DNA from: Sphingomonas ginsengisoli An et al. 2013
GTDB taxonomy: Bacteria > Pseudomonadota > Alphaproteobacteria > Sphingomonadales > Sphingomonadaceae
Reading direction: 5' to 3'
Assembly: GCF_009363895.1 (NCBI RefSeq)
Contig: NZ_CP045434.1
Span: 1,922,001 to 1,986,000 of the forward strand
Length of the DNA stretch: 64,000 nt
Below, piece after piece: positions 16,767 to 24,357 of this stretch. The position numbers and the translations under genes are program-made. Position 1 is the stretch's first letter. Each line of letters starts with the position of its first letter. Under the pieces are notes generated by a model. The model was not told where the DNA came from. It worked only from the letters and a program-made list of their open reading frames with translations, and did no database searches.

Positions 16767-17501
16767 ATGACCAGTGCCGCCTCCGACCCCGCCGACTTTG
16801 GCAGCCGCTTCGCGGCGGCACGGGTGCATCTGGTCGATCCGCTGCCGCGCTTCGTGTGGCGGACGCCGGCGCTGGCGCTGACCCGCGCCGCCGCCGCCGC
16901 CGGGCTGCACCCGCTGGCGGTGACGCTCGCCGGGCTCGCCTGTTGCGTCGTCGCCGCCCTGCTGTTCTGGCGCGGTCACTTGTGGTGGGGCGGCCTTAGC
17001 GCGCTTGCCTATCTATTGCTCGATAGCGTCGACGGCACGCTGGCGCGGGTCACCGGCCAGGTCAGCCAGGCCGGCAATTGGCTCGACCGCGGGATAGACT
17101 TCATCGCCCCGCCCTTCTGGTGGTGGGCGTGGGTGCACGGGCTGGGGGCCGCCGGGCACCAGATGGAGGAAGTCTACAAGGGTTCGCTCCTGCTGATCAT
17201 GGTCGGCGGGCATGTCGTGGGATTGCTGATCGAAGGCTGGTTCCGCGTCCGCTTCGGGCTTCAGCTTCACGACTGGCAGGTCGGCGACCGCTGGTTCCGG
17301 ATGATCGCCGCACGGCGCGACAGCCTGCTCGTCATCCTGTTGCTGTCGCTGGTGGCGGGCCGCCCCGACCTCGGGGTCGAGGTCGCCGCCTGCTGGGCGC
17401 TGGTCAGCACGATCATCCTCGCGCTCCGGCTGGCCCAAGCCGAAGCGCGCGCCGACCGTGGCGAGACCATCCGCTCGTCGCGCGAGGCCGAAGCGGCGTG
17501 A
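16767..17501 (+). CDS. CDP-alcohol phosphatidyltransferase family protein
   Basis: 244 residues with about six membrane helices. The family signature D-G-x2-A-R-x8-G-x3-D-x3-D is complete, starting at DGTLAR and ending in LDRGID. These inner-membrane enzymes replace CMP in a CDP-activated alcohol with a second alcohol to make a phospholipid. The product cannot be read from the sequence. It heads a three-gene operon: its TGA overlaps the GTG of the nucleotidyltransferase gene. Divergent from the Mla operon across 111 bases, so lipid synthesis and lipid transport share a control region. Confidence 0.88.
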   Translation: MTSAASDPADFGSRFAAARVHLVDPLPRFVWRTPALALTRAAAAAGLHPLAVTLAGLACCVVAALLFWRGHLWWGGLSALAYLLLDSVDGTLARVTGQVSQAGNWLDRGIDFIAPPFWWWAWVHGLGAAGHQMEEVYKGSLLLIMVGGHVVGLLIEGWFRVRFGLQLHDWQVGDRWFRMIAARRDSLLVILLLSLVAGRPDLGVEVAACWALVSTIILALRLAQAEARADRGETIRSSREAEAA

Positions 17502-18265
17502 CCCGCTGGACCGCGATCCTGCTCGCCGGCTCGCGGCCCGGCGGCGACCCGCTGAGCCGCTCGCTCGGCGTCGACTATAAGCCGCTGCTGCCAGTCGCGG
17601 GTGAGCCGATGGTGTTGCGCCCGCTGCGTGCGCTGCTCTCGGCGCCCGAGATCGGCGGTGTGCGGGTCCTCACCCAGCAGACCGAGCGGCTCGCCTCGGT
17701 GCTACCGACCGACCCCCGAGTCCAGCTCGCGCCTTCGGGTGAAACCATTGCGAGCACGCTGACCGATCTGCTGGCCGATCCGGAGACCCCGTTTCCGCTG
17801 CTAATCACGACCGCCGACCACGCGCTGCTGACGCCGGCGATGATCGCCGAGTTCACCGCGGCCGCGGCCGGGTGCGATCTTGCGCTCGGGGTAGTCAGCC
17901 GGACCGCGATGCGGCAGCGATTCCCCGACGCCCAGCGGACGTGGATCAATGTCGGCGGCGAGGGCTATAGCGGCGCCAACCTGTTTGCCTTGGGAACCCC
18001 CAAGGCGGCACGCGGGGTCGAGCGCTGGCGGGCGATCGAGCAGGATCGCAAGAAGGGTTGGCGGGTGCTGCTCCAGCTCGGGCTGCCGCTGCTGCTCGGC
18101 GCGGTGCTGCGGGTCCGCAACCTCGACCAGACGATGGCCGCACTCGGTCGCCGCCTCGGGCTCGACGCGCGGGCGGTGGTGATGCGCGATCCGCTCGCCG
18201 CGATCGACGTCGACAAGCCCGCCGACCACGCCCTCGTCACCGCCATCCTCGCCGGAGAAGCATGA
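17498..18265 (+). CDS. NTP-transferase (MobA/IspD-like nucleotidyltransferase)
   Basis: 255 residues. The N-terminus AILLAGSRPGGD is a variant of the LAGG-x-GxR nucleotide loop, followed by the substrate-side motif DYKPLLPVAGEPM and LLITTADHAL, with the metal-binding Asp after a hydrophobic strand. It likely transfers a CMP (or other NMP) to a phosphorylated alcohol. The GTG start overlaps the upstream TGA and its own TGA overlaps the next ATG, so all three genes are coupled. Position between a CDP-alcohol phosphatidyltransferase and a phosphatase suggests it makes the CDP-activated head group; this is inference. Confidence 0.78.
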   Translation: MTRWTAILLAGSRPGGDPLSRSLGVDYKPLLPVAGEPMVLRPLRALLSAPEIGGVRVLTQQTERLASVLPTDPRVQLAPSGETIASTLTDLLADPETPFPLLITTADHALLTPAMIAEFTAAAAGCDLALGVVSRTAMRQRFPDAQRTWINVGGEGYSGANLFALGTPKAARGVERWRAIEQDRKKGWRVLLQLGLPLLLGAVLRVRNLDQTMAALGRRLGLDARAVVMRDPLAAIDVDKPADHALVTAILAGEA

Positions 18266-18927
18266 CCGACCTTGCCGTTTACGACATGGACCGGACGGTC
18301 ACCGTCCGCGCCACTTACACGAGCTTCCTGCTCCATTGCGCGCGGCAGCGGCAGCCGTGGCGGCTGGCGCTGACCCCGTTCGCCGCGCTGTCGATGCTCG
18401 GCTACGTCGCCAAGGCGATCGACCGGGCGCGACTAAAGGAAATCAACCACGCGCTGATGCTGGGCGGGCACCTCCACCCGCATGAATTGAAGCCGCTGGT
18501 CGCCAGCTTCGCCGACGCGACGGTGGCGCACAACATCTGCCCTGGCGCGCGGCGGCAACTGGCGAGCGACAAGGCCGAGGGTTTCCGGCTGGTGATGGCG
18601 ACAGCGTCTTACCGGCTCTACGCCGAGGCGATCGCCGAGCGGCTGGGCTTCGACGACGTCATCGCGACGGGCACGGTCACCGGGCTCGACCAAAGCCTGT
18701 CGGCGAAAATCGATGGCGAAAATTGCTACGGGCCGGCGAAGAAGCGTATGCTCGACACCTGGCTTGCCGAGGAGCGGATCGAGGTCGGGCGGACGCGCTT
18801 CTATTCGGACCACATCTCCGACCTGCCGGTGTTCGAATGGGCCGACGAGCCGGTCGCCGTGAACCCGCACCCGACGCTGCGGCGGCTGGCGCAACAGCGC
18901 GGCTGGCGGGTGGAGGACTGGCGGTAG
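18262..18927 (+). CDS. HAD-IB family phosphatase (SerB-like)
   Basis: 221 residues. Motif I is YDMDRTVT (D-x-D-x-T; first Asp is the phosphorylated nucleophile), motif II lies in MATASYRLY, and motif III/IV is FYSDHISDLPV. The residues between motif I and II form the helical cap of HAD subfamily IB. Expected to remove a phosphate from a small molecule or lipid head group. The ATGA overlap with the nucleotidyltransferase links it to the phospholipid operon, where it could dephosphorylate a lipid-phosphate intermediate. Confidence 0.85.
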   Translation: MTDLAVYDMDRTVTVRATYTSFLLHCARQRQPWRLALTPFAALSMLGYVAKAIDRARLKEINHALMLGGHLHPHELKPLVASFADATVAHNICPGARRQLASDKAEGFRLVMATASYRLYAEAIAERLGFDDVIATGTVTGLDQSLSAKIDGENCYGPAKKRMLDTWLAEERIEVGRTRFYSDHISDLPVFEWADEPVAVNPHPTLRRLAQQRGWRVEDWR

Positions 18928-18939
18928 ATCCGACGAGGC

Positions 18940-18962
18940 GGCGCGGGAATAAATCCCGCGCC
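18940..18962. terminator. hairpin after HAD gene
   Basis: GGCGCGGGA (18940-18948) pairs exactly with TCCCGCGCC (18954-18962) around an ATAAA loop. It lies 13 bases after the operon stop and before the convergent trans-sulfuration gene. No T-run follows in either direction, so intrinsic termination is likely but not certain. The rest of the gap to 19062 shows nothing else. Confidence 0.45.
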
Positions 18963-19062
18963 GTCGGTCCTGTCGCGCCAGCAGCGCGCAGGCCGCCCGC
19001 GGTTCGCTATCTCTCGCGCTGCTCAGGCGACGCTACGTGCCGGCTTCGCTGCGCTCGGTAGC

Positions 19063-20370
19063 TCACACCGCTCTCAGCGCATTTTCGAAGTCGGCGATGA
19101 GGTCGTTGGCATTCTCGACGCCGATGCTGATCCGCACGAGGTTGTCAGTGATGCCGAGCGCCTGCTTGCGCTCGTCGGGGACGCTCAGGTGGGTCATCGC
19201 CGCCGGGGCGCTGGCCAGCGTCTCGGTGCCGCCGAGGCTGACCGCGAGATGGGCGATGGTAAGATTGTCGAGGAAGGCGAACGCCTCCCGCTCACCGCCC
19301 TTGAGGTAGAGCGAGAATGTCGAGCCCGCGCCGGTGCAATGGCGGCGGTAGATGTCGGCCTGGCGGCTGCCCTCTTCGAGGAAGCCGAGGTAACCAACGC
19401 TTTCCACCTTGTCGTGGCCGCGGAGGAACTCGCAGACCTTGGCGGCATTCTCGCCGGCGCGCGTCATGCGGAGTTCGAGCGTCTCGAGGCTGCGCAGCAG
19501 CATCCACGCGGTGTTGGGATCGAGGATGGTGCCGATGGTGTTGCGGATCATCCGCACCGGGTCGAGCACCGCCTTGGTGCCGACCAGTCCACCCGCGACG
19601 AGATCGCTATGCCCGCCGGCATATTTGGTGAGGCTGTAGACCGAGACGTCGGCGCCCTGCGCCAACGGCTTGGCCCACAGCGGGCCGAGGAAGGTATTGT
19701 CGATGGCGATCGGCGGACGCTCGTCGGCCCCGAAGGCCGCGTCACGCGCGGCGCGAACGGCCTCGACATCGACCAGCGCGTTGGTCGGGTTGGCCGGGCT
19801 TTCGAGGTAGATAATCGCCACCCGGCCCTTGGCCTTGGCGGCGGCGATCACCGCGTCGATCTCCTCCCGGGTCGAGCCCGAGGGGAAGTCGAGCCAGCTG
19901 ACCCCGAACTTGCCGAGGATCTTGGCGATCAGCGTCTCGGTCGCGGCATAGAGCGGGCCCGAATGGACGACGACGTCGCCCGGCTTGACGAAGGTCAGCA
20001 GGAGGGTCGCAATCGCCGACATGCCGCTGGAGAAAGCGAGCGCGTCCTCGGCGTCTTCCCACAGTGCGAGGCGATCCTCGAGGATTTCCTGGTTGGGGCC
20101 GTTGAAGCGCGAATAGATGAGGCCTTCAGCCCCGCCCGGACGCTTGCCGGTGACGCCCTCGAAAAAGCGTTTGCCCGCCGCCGCATTGTCGAACACGAAG
20201 GTCGAGGTGAGGAAGATCGGGGGCTTCAGCGAGCCTTCCGACAGCGAGGGGTCGAACCCGTAACCCATCATCAGCGTCGACGCGTCGAGCTTGTGGTTGC
20301 CGATATGGGTGGGTGAGGGCTTGGGCGCGCGCTTGGCGGGCACGCCGCTGAGTTCTGCTTCGTCGGTCAT
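19063..20370 (-). CDS. cystathionine gamma-synthase/O-acylhomoserine sulfhydrylase family (PLP)
   Basis: 435 residues. Cys/Met-metabolism PLP fold: FSSGMSAIATLLL (phosphate loop), YLESPANPTN, the AIDNTFLGPLW aspartate, and the Schiff-base lysine in YSLTKYAGGHSDL. It belongs to trans-sulfuration enzymes that act on homoserine esters, cystathionine or methionine in the cytoplasm; the exact reaction is not decidable by eye. The N-terminus is about 40 residues longer than E. coli MetB. No riboswitch fits in the 47-base upstream gap. Confidence 0.88.
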   Translation of the reverse strand: MTDEAELSGVPAKRAPKPSPTHIGNHKLDASTLMMGYGFDPSLSEGSLKPPIFLTSTFVFDNAAAGKRFFEGVTGKRPGGAEGLIYSRFNGPNQEILEDRLALWEDAEDALAFSSGMSAIATLLLTFVKPGDVVVHSGPLYAATETLIAKILGKFGVSWLDFPSGSTREEIDAVIAAAKAKGRVAIIYLESPANPTNALVDVEAVRAARDAAFGADERPPIAIDNTFLGPLWAKPLAQGADVSVYSLTKYAGGHSDLVAGGLVGTKAVLDPVRMIRNTIGTILDPNTAWMLLRSLETLELRMTRAGENAAKVCEFLRGHDKVESVGYLGFLEEGSRQADIYRRHCTGAGSTFSLYLKGGEREAFAFLDNLTIAHLAVSLGGTETLASAPAAMTHLSVPDERKQALGITDNLVRISIGVENANDLIADFENALRAV

Positions 20371-20417
20371 GGCGCGCTCCCTAGCCCCATGTCGGCCAAG
20401 TTGATAGCGCTGCGGTC

Positions 20418-20738
20418 ATGCGCACGCTTCCCCTGCTCCCACTGACCGCCCTGCTCACCGCGTGCGGGTCGAGCGCGCCGCCGCCCGAGCCGGACAATCG
20501 CGGCGCGGCGGCGGTGCATTCGATGGGGCCGATCAGCGGCGATCCCGACCGGGACTTCGCGACGATGATGATCGCGCACCACCAGGGCGCGCTCGACATG
20601 GCGCGGCAGGAACAGGCGCGCGGCCGCGATCCGGAGATGAAGGCGCTGGCCGCGAAGATCATCGCCGACCAGCAACGCGAGATCGGCCAGATGCAGGGCT
20701 GGATCAGGCGGCACGGTGGTGCCGCGCCGGCTCAATAG
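20418..20738 (+). CDS. DUF305 lipoprotein
   Basis: 106 residues. Lipoprotein signal ending LLTAC (Cys16), then a DUF305 helix pair with DRDFATMMIAHHQGALDMA. DUF305 is a ferritin-like four-helix fold whose His/Met-rich helix often links to copper or metal handling; direct evidence here is limited to the motif. Probably lipid-anchored in the periplasm. Divergent from the trans-sulfuration gene, and its stop overlaps the convergent Lrp regulator by 7 bases. Confidence 0.85.
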   Translation: MRTLPLLPLTALLTACGSSAPPPEPDNRGAAAVHSMGPISGDPDRDFATMMIAHHQGALDMARQEQARGRDPEMKALAAKIIADQQREIGQMQGWIRRHGGAAPAQ

Positions 20739-21211
20739 GCCGGGCGCCGTCCGATCAGGCGGACGAAGGGCGCAAACTTGATCTCGCGCTTGACGAACAG
20801 GCTTTCGTAGCGGCGCACCGTCGCGTCGATGGCGAGCAAGGCTTCGGCGCGGCCGACGAACTCGTCCATGTCGGCGCAGTCGAGCAGGAGCAGGAGGTCG
20901 TGGCTGCCCGCGATTTCGTAGACGAACTGCACTTCGGCGGCGGCGGTGAGGCGGTCGAGCAGCGCGGCCTTGCGCGCCTGGTCGGCATGCTCGGCCAGCT
21001 GGACCATGACGATCGCTCGCAGCCGCCGCTCGGTGAGCCGGCTGGCGAGCAGCGCCACCGTCCGCCGCACCCACCCCTCGCCGCGGAGCCGACGCAGCCG
21101 CCGCGCGATCGCCGAGGGCGACAGGGCGATCCGCTCGGCAAGCTGGTCGGCGGTGCGGCCGTCGTCGCGCTGTATTTCCTCGAGTAGCGCCAGGTCGAAT
21201 TCGTCGAGCAT
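20732..21211 (-). CDS. Lrp/AsnC family transcriptional regulator
   Basis: 159 residues. N-terminal winged helix (LDEFDLALLEEIQRDDGRT then ADQLAERIALSPSAIARRL) and C-terminal RAM domain (FVYEIAGSHDLLLLLDC) that binds an amino acid and oligomerises. ATG 21211 is the family-typical start; codons upstream of it are not conserved. It may control its divergent neighbour, the S41 peptidase gene, across about 110 bases, as Lrp family genes often do. The effector is unknown. Confidence 0.9.
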   Translation of the reverse strand: MLDEFDLALLEEIQRDDGRTADQLAERIALSPSAIARRLRRLRGEGWVRRTVALLASRLTERRLRAIVMVQLAEHADQARKAALLDRLTAAAEVQFVYEIAGSHDLLLLLDCADMDEFVGRAEALLAIDATVRRYESLFVKREIKFAPFVRLIGRRPAY

Positions 21212-21320
21212 CGCGGCGACCGTGCCAAATTCTGGCGCAAGGGCAACCGAGAACGCGCTGTTCTGCCGCAGGGATTGTGATAGTGATGTAGTCAACTAAC
21301 ACACTGTGGAGGGGTTTCCG

Positions 21321-22457
21321 ATGTCGTTCGCTTCCGTTCTGCTGGGTTCGACGCTTTTGCTCGGCACCAGCGTGGCCCTCGCGCAGGCCGCACCGCCGGC
21401 GGCAGCCCCTGCCCCGGTCGCCACGCCCGCCGTGCCGGCCGAGGCCGCCCTCCCGCTCGAAGCCGGCGAGGGCCGCGGGGTCGCCGAGAAGCTGGCGAGC
21501 GAGCTAGCGTCGAAGTTCGTGCTTCCCGAACAGGGCAAGGCCTATGCTGCGATGCTCCGCGCCAAGGCGGCGACCGGACGCTACGACCACGGCACCCGCC
21601 AGTCGCTGGCGACGCTGCTGACCGACGATCTCCAGGCAGTCCACAAGGACGGGCACCTCCATGTCATGCTCGCGCCCAAGGAGGGCGACGGTCCGGGCGG
21701 CCGGGGTGGCCCGCCGAAGGGCTTTCCGCCGCTGATCCAGTCGGCGAAATGGCTCACGCCTGACATCGCCTACATCCGCTTCACCGCCTTCATGGGGACG
21801 GACGAGGAAGTGGCGGCGGTGACCAAGTTCATGGCCGAGCACAGCAATGCCAAGACGATGATCTTCGACCTGCGCAACCATCATGGCGGCGGGCTCAAGG
21901 AGATGGACGTCATCTTCCCCTACCTCTTCGCCCAGCCGACCGGGCTGGTGAAGATGGAGATGGCGCGGAGCATCTTCGACCAGTTCGGCTCGCCATTCGG
22001 CGAAGCGCCGAGCCTCGTCTTCACCAAGGGGCCCGATCGGGTGAGCGCGATTCACAGCGCCACTCCCGGCGCCGATACGCCGCTGCGCCGGGCCAAGGTC
22101 TATCTGCTGACCTCCAACGCCACCGCCAGTGCCGCCGAGCATTTCAGCCTGGCGATGAAGTCGACCGGCCGCGCGACGCTGATCGGCGAGGCGACTGCGG
22201 GGGCCAATCACTTCGGCGGACCGGGCCCGCTGAATGACCATTTCGCGGTGTGGATGCCGGTCGGGCGGACCAGCGATCTCAAGACTGGCGCCGATTGGGA
22301 GGGAAGCGGCATCGAGCCCGACCTCGCGGTCGATCCCAAGCAGGCCCTGGTCAAGGCGCTCGAGCTCAGCGGGCTGAGCGCTGCCGACGCCGCGCGAATC
22401 GACGCGGGCGAGGTGCCAGCCGAGCCAGTCCACAAGGACAAGCTGCGCGCGCGCTAG
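21321..22457 (+). CDS. secreted S41 family peptidase
   Basis: 378 residues. A signal peptide (LLGSTLLLGTSVALAQA) is followed by an Ala/Pro linker, an S41 N-terminal helical domain and the C-terminal tail-specific-protease core. LTSNATASAAEHF carries the likely catalytic Ser, and GEATAGANHFGG the downstream conserved Gly-rich loop. It lacks an obvious PDZ domain, like interphotoreceptor-retinoid-binding-type S41 proteins. ATG 21321 was chosen because GGAGGGG (21308-21314) sits 6 bases before it. The stop overlaps lysS head-on by 4 bases. Confidence 0.87.
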   Translation: MSFASVLLGSTLLLGTSVALAQAAPPAAAPAPVATPAVPAEAALPLEAGEGRGVAEKLASELASKFVLPEQGKAYAAMLRAKAATGRYDHGTRQSLATLLTDDLQAVHKDGHLHVMLAPKEGDGPGGRGGPPKGFPPLIQSAKWLTPDIAYIRFTAFMGTDEEVAAVTKFMAEHSNAKTMIFDLRNHHGGGLKEMDVIFPYLFAQPTGLVKMEMARSIFDQFGSPFGEAPSLVFTKGPDRVSAIHSATPGADTPLRRAKVYLLTSNATASAAEHFSLAMKSTGRATLIGEATAGANHFGGPGPLNDHFAVWMPVGRTSDLKTGADWEGSGIEPDLAVDPKQALVKALELSGLSAADAARIDAGEVPAEPVHKDKLRAR

Positions 22458-24040
22458 GCCTGGCTAAGCGCCTCGGCGATCAGCTTGCGACTGTTGTCGA
22501 CCCCGTAGAGCGCGATGAAGCTGCCCATGCGCGGACCCTGGCTCGAGCCGAGCAGCGTCTCGTAGAGTGCCTGGAACCAGTGGCGCAGGCTCTCGAACGG
22601 ATAGCGCTTGCCGATCTCGAACACCGCATTCTGGATGTCCTCGGCGGTGGCGTCGGCGGGCAGTCCGGCGAGGTGGGCGTCGAGGTCCTTGAGCGCCGCC
22701 ACTTCGTCACCGACCGGCTTGCGCCGGGCCAGCCCGGGCACGACGAAGTCGCGCGCATAATTGACCGCCAAGCCGATCAGCTCGTCGAGCTCGGGATGAG
22801 TTTCGGGCGCGGTGTCGGGAGCGTAGCGACGGACGAAGCGCCAGGCGGTCTCCTTATCCTGCACGCCCGGAAGGCTGGTGAGGTTGAGCAGCAGACCGAA
22901 GCCGAGCGGTAGCGTGTAAGGCGCCGGGACGTCGCCTGCGTGGATGTGGTGGACCGGGTTGCCGAGCCGCTGTTCGACCGGCTGGTCCGGCCAGTTGCCG
23001 CGGAACTGCCAATATTCGTCGACCGCGCGCGGAATGAGCCCGAGGTGCAGGCTCTTGGCCTTCTTGGGCTCGCGGAACAGGTAGAATTCCAGGGACCGCT
23101 CGCTGCCGTACTTGAGCCAGTCGTCGAGCCCGAGGCCATTGCCCTTGGACTTGGAGATCTTCTCGCCCTTCTCGTCGAGAAACATCTCGTAATTGAAGCC
23201 TTCGGGCGGGCGGCCGCCGAGGACTCGGGCGATCCTGCCCGACTGGATGGTCGAGTCGATCAGGTCCTTGCCCGCCATCTCGTAATCGACGCCGAGCGCG
23301 ACCCAGCGCATCGCCCAGTCGACCTTCCACTGGAGCTTGGCGTGGCCGCCGAGCGCCGACTGGGTCACCTCTTGGCCGTCTTCGTCGGTGAAGGCGATCG
23401 TTCCAGCCTCGGCGTCGACGACCCGCACCGGCACCTGCAGCACCCGGCCGCTCGTCGGGCTGACCGGGAGAACCGGCGAATAGGTCTGGCGCCGCTCCTC
23501 GCGCAGCGTTGGCAGCATGATGGCGAGGATGTCGTCGTAGCGACGCAGCACCTCGCGCAGCGTCGGGTCGAACCGGCCCGCGCGATAGCAGTCGGTCGCG
23601 CTGAAGAACTCATAATCGAAGCCGAAGCGGTCGAGGAACGAGCGCAAGAGCGCGTTATTGTGATGCGCGAAACTCTCCGCTTGGCCGAATGGATCGGGCA
23701 CCTTGGTCAGCGGGCGGCCGAGATGCTGGCTGAGCATCTCCCCATTGGGGACGTTGTCGGGGACCTTGCGCAGGCCGTCCATGTCGTCGCTGAAGGCGAT
23801 GAGCTTGGTCGGCACGGTGCCGCCGGTCAGCGTCTCGAAGGCCCGTCGCACCCAGGTCGTCCGCAACACTTCGGTGAAGGTGCCGATGTGCGGCAGGCCC
23901 GATGGGCCGTAGCCCGTCTCGAACACGATCGGCGATCCGTCGGGTTTGCCCTCGGGCCAGCGCTTGAGGAGCTTACGTGCTTCCTCGAACACCCAGGTCT
24001 TGGAGGTCATGGCGGCGTGGCGGAGCGCGTCGTCGGTCAT
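22454..24040 (-). CDS. lysS: class I lysyl-tRNA synthetase
   Basis: 528 residues, the size of class I LysRS. HIGH-type motif is GPSGLPHIGTF and the KMSKS-type motif KISKSKGNGL; the C-terminal helical anticodon-binding domain follows. It joins lysine to tRNA-Lys in the cytoplasm. Class I LysRS, unrelated to the class II enzyme of most bacteria, is normal in alphaproteobacteria, which supports the taxonomic call. ATG 24040 was chosen; the frame upstream shows no conservation. Confidence 0.94.
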   Translation of the reverse strand: MTDDALRHAAMTSKTWVFEEARKLLKRWPEGKPDGSPIVFETGYGPSGLPHIGTFTEVLRTTWVRRAFETLTGGTVPTKLIAFSDDMDGLRKVPDNVPNGEMLSQHLGRPLTKVPDPFGQAESFAHHNNALLRSFLDRFGFDYEFFSATDCYRAGRFDPTLREVLRRYDDILAIMLPTLREERRQTYSPVLPVSPTSGRVLQVPVRVVDAEAGTIAFTDEDGQEVTQSALGGHAKLQWKVDWAMRWVALGVDYEMAGKDLIDSTIQSGRIARVLGGRPPEGFNYEMFLDEKGEKISKSKGNGLGLDDWLKYGSERSLEFYLFREPKKAKSLHLGLIPRAVDEYWQFRGNWPDQPVEQRLGNPVHHIHAGDVPAPYTLPLGFGLLLNLTSLPGVQDKETAWRFVRRYAPDTAPETHPELDELIGLAVNYARDFVVPGLARRKPVGDEVAALKDLDAHLAGLPADATAEDIQNAVFEIGKRYPFESLRHWFQALYETLLGSSQGPRMGSFIALYGVDNSRKLIAEALSQA

Positions 24041-24087
24041 GTGGGCGCGACTGCCCCTTCGCACCTGCGAAGGCAAGGGCGTGCGGG

Positions 24088-24222
24088 CTAGCGGCTGATG
24101 TCGACCCGCAGCCCGCGCGAGCGGGCGAGGCGTCGGCGCCGTAGTGCCCAGGCCACGCTGGCGACGACCGCCACGACGATCAGCGCGAGGAGAACCAGGC
24201 CTTGCAGGTGACGGTCGGACAT
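24088..24222 (-). CDS. possible 44-residue single-span membrane protein
   Basis: A short frame on the minus strand reads MSDRHLQGLVLLALIVVAVV, then ASVAWALRRRRLARSRG and a short tail. It has one strong membrane helix flanked by a basic, positive-inside segment. No clear ribosome binding site precedes the ATG. It fills most of the 317-base gap between lysS and the helicase gene, upstream of lysS on the same strand. It could be a real small membrane protein or chance; confidence is moderate. Confidence 0.45.
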   Translation of the reverse strand: MSDRHLQGLVLLALIVVAVVASVAWALRRRRLARSRGLRVDISR

Positions 24223-24357
24223 GGGCCGCCGCTACCAGCAAACGAGCTGCAGCCACAATTACTTACCGCGACTGCGAGATGACAAACCAGCAATGCGGCG
24301 ACCGGTTCGCCGCCTTGTGCTGTTGCCCTTTCGTTCCGCTCGCCCCACAGTCGGCGC

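Noticed and set aside
20371..20417. Possible SAM-responsive riboswitch upstream of the trans-sulfuration enzyme
   Set aside because: The gap to the divergent gene is only 47 bases, with no pseudoknot-like pairing; too short for known SAM classes.
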